Shown here: positions 61,237 to 64,000 of the stretch, in pieces
Layout: each line of letters starts with the position of its first letter
Numbering within the stretch: the first letter of the stretch is position 1
Source: Dyadobacter fermentans
GTDB taxonomy: Bacteria; Bacteroidota; Bacteroidia; Cytophagales; Spirosomataceae
Length of the DNA: 64,000 nucleotides
Assembly: GCF_019924045.1 (NCBI RefSeq)
Contig: NZ_JAHXBN010000021.1
Location: forward strand, 1 to 64,000
Direction: 5' to 3'
Position numbers and translations under genes: made by a program
Notes under the pieces: generated by a model
The model's input: the letters and a program-made list of their open reading frames with translations, nothing else
Databases searched by the model: none
Told to the model about the DNA's origin: nothing

Positions 61237-62304
61237 TCATACTTTCAGCATCCACCCGAAGATATCTTGCTCTTTCCCGGTGCGGAGGTCGGTCAGGTAA
61301 GTTTTTACTTTGCTGACGAACGAGTCTTCCTTAATTTCCGGCAATGCGTAATCCACACCTTCGTATGCGATCGTCGCAAATGGGGAGATTACCACCGCGG
61401 TTCCAGCCCCGAATGCGGCTTCGAGTTTGCCCGCTTTCAATGCGTCGATGATCTCTGCTACGCTGATACGGCGTTCTTCCACAGGAATACCCCAATGTTC
61501 GGCGATAGCCACGATACTCTTACGGGTGATACCGTCCAATGTAGTTTCAGAAACGTGCGGGGTAAGCAGCTTACCATCCAGCATGAACATGATGTTCATC
61601 GTTCCCGATTCTTCGATGTAGGCATGATCGCGGGCATCGGTCCAGATCAGCTGGTCGTAACCTTCCTGCTGGGCCAGTTTCGCCGGATACAGTGAGCCTG
61701 CGTAGTTACCTGCGCATTTGGTAGCGCCCACACCGCCTTCCGCAGCGCGGATGAAATGGGTTTCCACTTTCACGCGCGGAGGTTTGGCATAATAAGTGCC
61801 TACCGGGCTGGTGAAAATGATGAAATAATATGAATCCGATGCTTTGACACCAATGTAAGGATCGGTGGCGAACATGTATGGACGAATGTAAAGCGAGCAG
61901 CCGGGCTGTGACGGCACCCAGCCGGCATCCAGGCGGAGCAGCTCGGTAAGGCCGTTCATGAAGATTTCTTCCGGGATTTGCGGCATGCAAAGGCGTTCAG
62001 CCGATTTGTTAAGGCGCTTCCAGTTGTCGATGGCACGGAAAAGCAGCACTTCACCTGCGTCGTTTTTATAGGCTTTCATTCCCTCGAAAATAGCCTGACC
62101 GTAATGTAGCGCGGCGGTAGCAGGGCTAAGTGAGAGGTCGCCGTAAGGGACGATGCGCAGGTCTTGCCACTGTCCGGCTTTGTATTCGGCGATAAACATG
62201 TGGTCGGAGATGTTCCGTCCAAAAACGAGGTTGTTGAAGTCAACCTCCTGCAAACGGGATTGGGTGGTTTGCTGAACTTCTATTTGTACTGTGTCGGCTG
62301 TCAT
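61237..62304 (-). CDS. ilvE: Branched-chain amino acid aminotransferase
   Basis: 355 residues, fold-type IV PLP aminotransferase of the longer (eukaryote/Bacteroidota) IlvE type. The PLP lysine is Lys196 in GVGATKCAGNYAGS; YIEESGTMNIMF (near 230) and GAGTAVVISP (near 300) are the phosphate-binding and active-site blocks. It performs the last step of leucine, isoleucine and valine synthesis and the first of their breakdown. It stands alone. Confidence 0.94.
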   Translation of the reverse strand: MTADTVQIEVQQTTQSRLQEVDFNNLVFGRNISDHMFIAEYKAGQWQDLRIVPYGDLSLSPATAALHYGQAIFEGMKAYKNDAGEVLLFRAIDNWKRLNKSAERLCMPQIPEEIFMNGLTELLRLDAGWVPSQPGCSLYIRPYMFATDPYIGVKASDSYYFIIFTSPVGTYYAKPPRVKVETHFIRAAEGGVGATKCAGNYAGSLYPAKLAQQEGYDQLIWTDARDHAYIEESGTMNIMFMLDGKLLTPHVSETTLDGITRKSIVAIAEHWGIPVEERRISVAEIIDALKAGKLEAAFGAGTAVVISPFATIAYEGVDYALPEIKEDSFVSKVKTYLTDLRTGKEQDIFGWMLKV

Positions 62305-62446
62305 GATGCCAAAAATTTAATTTTTCAAACGCTTTCCGAAGCTTATCCTTGGAGAAAAGGCAGGATTTGGAGATCCCGGCGCATTCTCTCTAAGTCCCGC
62401 AATTTAAAGAATTTAATCTATAAATAATTGATATTTAGTATAACAA

Positions 62447-63007
62447 TTATTTTTGTCTGGAAAGCCTCGGCTGCCATGTAACTTCTTCAATTCCGAGTTC
62501 GTGCGTCATGGCCCGGCAGAGCATAAAGAGGTAGTCGGAAAGACGGTTGAGATAACGGATCACGATGGGCTCCACTTCCTCGCCCTGCTGCAAATGAATC
62601 ACCGCCCGCTCGGCCCGGCGGCAAACCGTCCGCGCGATGTGCCCGAAAGAAACCGACGGATGTCCGCCCGGGAGGATGAACGCCCTCAATGCAGGTACTC
62701 TGGTGTCGATCAGGTCCATTTCCGTTTCCAGCAGCGTAATGTCCTCGTCGAGCAAGTCGGGAAGAATTTTCTTCTTTTGGTCGGATTCCGAAGCTAAATG
62801 GGAACCGATCGTGAACAATCGGTCCTGGATTTCTTTGAGCAGGTCTTTCCGGCCTTCATTCACAGGCTGGTCGCGCAGCATTCCGATGTAGCTGTTCAGC
62901 TCATCGACCGTCCCGTACGCGTCTATGCGCACATGGGCCTTACTCAGGCGCGTGCCCCCGATGAGGGCCGTGGTGCCTTTGTCACCGGTTTTGGTGTAGA
63001 TTTTCAT
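62447..63007 (-). CDS. Cob(I)yrinic acid a,c-diamide/cobalamin adenosyltransferase, PduO type
   Basis: 186 residues, the usual length of PduO-type ATP:corrinoid adenosyltransferases. N-terminal ATP-binding KIYTKTGDKGTTALIGGTRL (split at 2-12 and 13-21), DAYGTVDELNSYIG (29-42), and the helix with FGHIARTVCRRAERAVIHL (about 121-139) are the conserved blocks; active-site Arg residues are present. It makes adenosylcobalamin from scavenged corrinoid. There is no B12 gene beside it, but the BtuB-like receptor and BtuFCD-type importer in this window could supply substrate. Confidence 0.93.
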   Translation of the reverse strand: MKIYTKTGDKGTTALIGGTRLSKAHVRIDAYGTVDELNSYIGMLRDQPVNEGRKDLLKEIQDRLFTIGSHLASESDQKKKILPDLLDEDITLLETEMDLIDTRVPALRAFILPGGHPSVSFGHIARTVCRRAERAVIHLQQGEEVEPIVIRYLNRLSDYLFMLCRAMTHELGIEEVTWQPRLSRQK

Positions 63008-63060
63008 TGTAGGAATTAGGTCTTTGCTTTTTTCAATTAGGTTTTAGAAACTCCCCGTCC

Positions 63061-63068
63061 TAATTTTG
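63061..63068 (+). promoter_or_regulatory. Promoter -7 box of the membrane-protein gene
   Basis: Exact TAnnTTTG match (TAATTTTG), 49 bases before the ATG at 63118. Confidence 0.5.
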
Positions 63069-63117
63069 CGGCTTGATTTACTATGGCGAAAAGACCTCTA
63101 TTTAGGTTACCTAATTC

Positions 63118-63630
63118 ATGAAAGTTACAACATTTGCAATAAAGATCTGGCGCTGGGCATCTTTATTATTCGTTATCGGGGCGCTCGTTTGGACATATTC
63201 GCTTTTCCCCGAAATGGTTGCCGTCGATTTCGCGGATAGCGGCCTGGCAGAGCGTTACGTCGAAAAAGGACACATTTTCTATATCGTAATGGGCCTTTTT
63301 CTGCTCAATAATGTGGTGATCACCGGCATCGCCCGCCACATCCCGAATGTCGACCCGATGAACCTGCCTATCCTGAAACGCAAGGAATGGGCACAACACC
63401 TCACAGAGCTGAATGAGCACCTTATCAACTGGCTTTTCTGTCTCGTGGCGGTGATTAATACAATCACTGGTTTCAGCTTGCTGGCATTGGCGACGATCAA
63501 TAGCACCAACTACAAAATGGACGTATTTGATTTCTCGTGGCTGTATTATGCAAGTCTTGCACTCGTTCTGGGTGTATTCCTGCTTCCATTGCGCTTACTC
63601 TGGCCGCCTGTACACGACGATAAACTGTAA
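63118..63630 (+). CDS. Four-helix membrane protein of unknown function
   Basis: 170 residues with about four transmembrane helices (near 10-30, 55-75, 100-125 and 135-158). The loop between helices 1 and 2 holds acidic residues and a Tyr-rich turn. No family was recognised. Its stop is 11 bases before the queA start, so the two are probably co-transcribed; a link to tRNA modification is not implied. Confidence 0.75.
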   Translation: MKVTTFAIKIWRWASLLFVIGALVWTYSLFPEMVAVDFADSGLAERYVEKGHIFYIVMGLFLLNNVVITGIARHIPNVDPMNLPILKRKEWAQHLTELNEHLINWLFCLVAVINTITGFSLLALATINSTNYKMDVFDFSWLYYASLALVLGVFLLPLRLLWPPVHDDKL

Positions 63631-63641
63631 TATTGCCGGGT

Positions 63642-64000
63642 ATGGAAGGTAAAATGGAGGCAGAGGAGAACCAGGATGCATTGTGGCGGAGAGAAGCAGA
63701 GGCGATCGATCTGGAAAGCTATACCTACGACCTGCCCGACGACCGTATTGCGAAATACCCCATGGAAGTTCGTGATCAGTCGAAGCTGATGGTATATCAT
63801 GGCGGGACTATCAGTCATTTGCGGTTTACGGACATCTCTTCCCAGCTGCCTGCTGATACGCTCCTTGTTTTTAATGACACCAAGGTTATTCCCGCACGGG
63901 CGCATTTCAGGAAGGAAACTGGTGCGGTAATAGAACTCTTGCTATTGCATCCAGAGCTGCCCACCCGTGTGATCAACGATGCAATGCTGGTACAGCATTC
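63642..64000 (+). CDS. queA: S-adenosylmethionine:tRNA ribosyltransferase-isomerase (5' part)
   Basis: First 119 codons; the gene runs off the right edge. The ATG at 63642 is used; another in frame at 63654 is possible. The block YTYDLPDDRIAKYP, then RDQSKLMVYHGG, FTDISSQLP and LLVFNDTKVIPAR matches the QueA N-terminus closely. It converts preQ1 in tRNA to epoxyqueuosine. A Bacteroidota paralogue lacking about the usual first residues is the alternative. Confidence 0.88.
   Translation, partial: MEGKMEAEENQDALWRREAEAIDLESYTYDLPDDRIAKYPMEVRDQSKLMVYHGGTISHLRFTDISSQLPADTLLVFNDTKVIPARAHFRKETGAVIELLLLHPELPTRVINDAMLVQH

Overview
The window reads as chromosome of a Bacteroidota bacterium, most likely a Cytophagales member close to Dyadobacter. 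This rests on protein families and signals visible here and was not checked by search: a SusC/SusD pair, a secreted protein with a type IX sorting tail, Bacteroidota-type promoters (-7 box TAnnTTTG), and a four-gene exonuclease/ligase/helicase/PdeM repair cluster. About 60 protein genes are supported. No rRNA, tRNA, CRISPR array, integrase or transposase was seen.

Layout. 1-3.1 kb: dienelactone-hydrolase-like enzyme and two lipoproteins of unknown role. 3.9-8.3 kb: operon of two exported amidohydrolase paralogues and a beta-propeller/cytochrome c dehydrogenase. 8.4-9.8 kb: T9SS cargo protein, then a gene-poor stretch with a 50-codon gene remnant. 10.7-15 kb: minus-strand run of a GT-C-like membrane protein, a small membrane protein, a SnoaL-like protein, an acetyltransferase and a nitrilase-family hydrolase. 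15-18.3 kb: FecBCD/BtuFCD-type ABC importer. 18.5-26.8 kb: ligase-associated DNA repair cluster, split between ligase and helicase by an AAA_14/DUF4143 ATPase and a DUF433/DUF5615 toxin-antitoxin pair. 27.1-28.4 kb: Panacea-domain (DUF4065) antitoxin with a candidate toxin and a 69-aa orphan. 28.5-33.4 kb: FIST sensor, histidine kinase, response regulator and hybrid kinase. 33.5-38.7 kb: dGTPase, DUF3500 protein, RelE/ParE pair, pseudouridine synthase, YccF, quinone oxidoreductase. 38.7-43.2 kb: alpha/beta hydrolase, TonB receptor, divergent MocR regulator. 43.3-50.2 kb: FAD oxidase, TetR/ABC1-kinase pair, AI-2E permease, HigB with a truncated antitoxin, acetyltransferase, exported class II cyclic-nucleotide phosphodiesterase. 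50.2-61.1 kb: DUF72 protein, sugar-isomerase cupin, then a beta-mannoside utilisation locus (AraC regulator, Na+ symporter, GH130 phosphorylase, SusC, SusD). 61.2-64 kb: branched-chain aminotransferase, corrinoid adenosyltransferase, membrane protein, start of queA.

The most interesting part is 18.5-28.4 kb. A conserved repair operon has accessory cargo with its own promoters, the cargo ATPase and the ligase end in the same eight-residue tail, and a Panacea-type pair lies just downstream beside a repeated palindrome.
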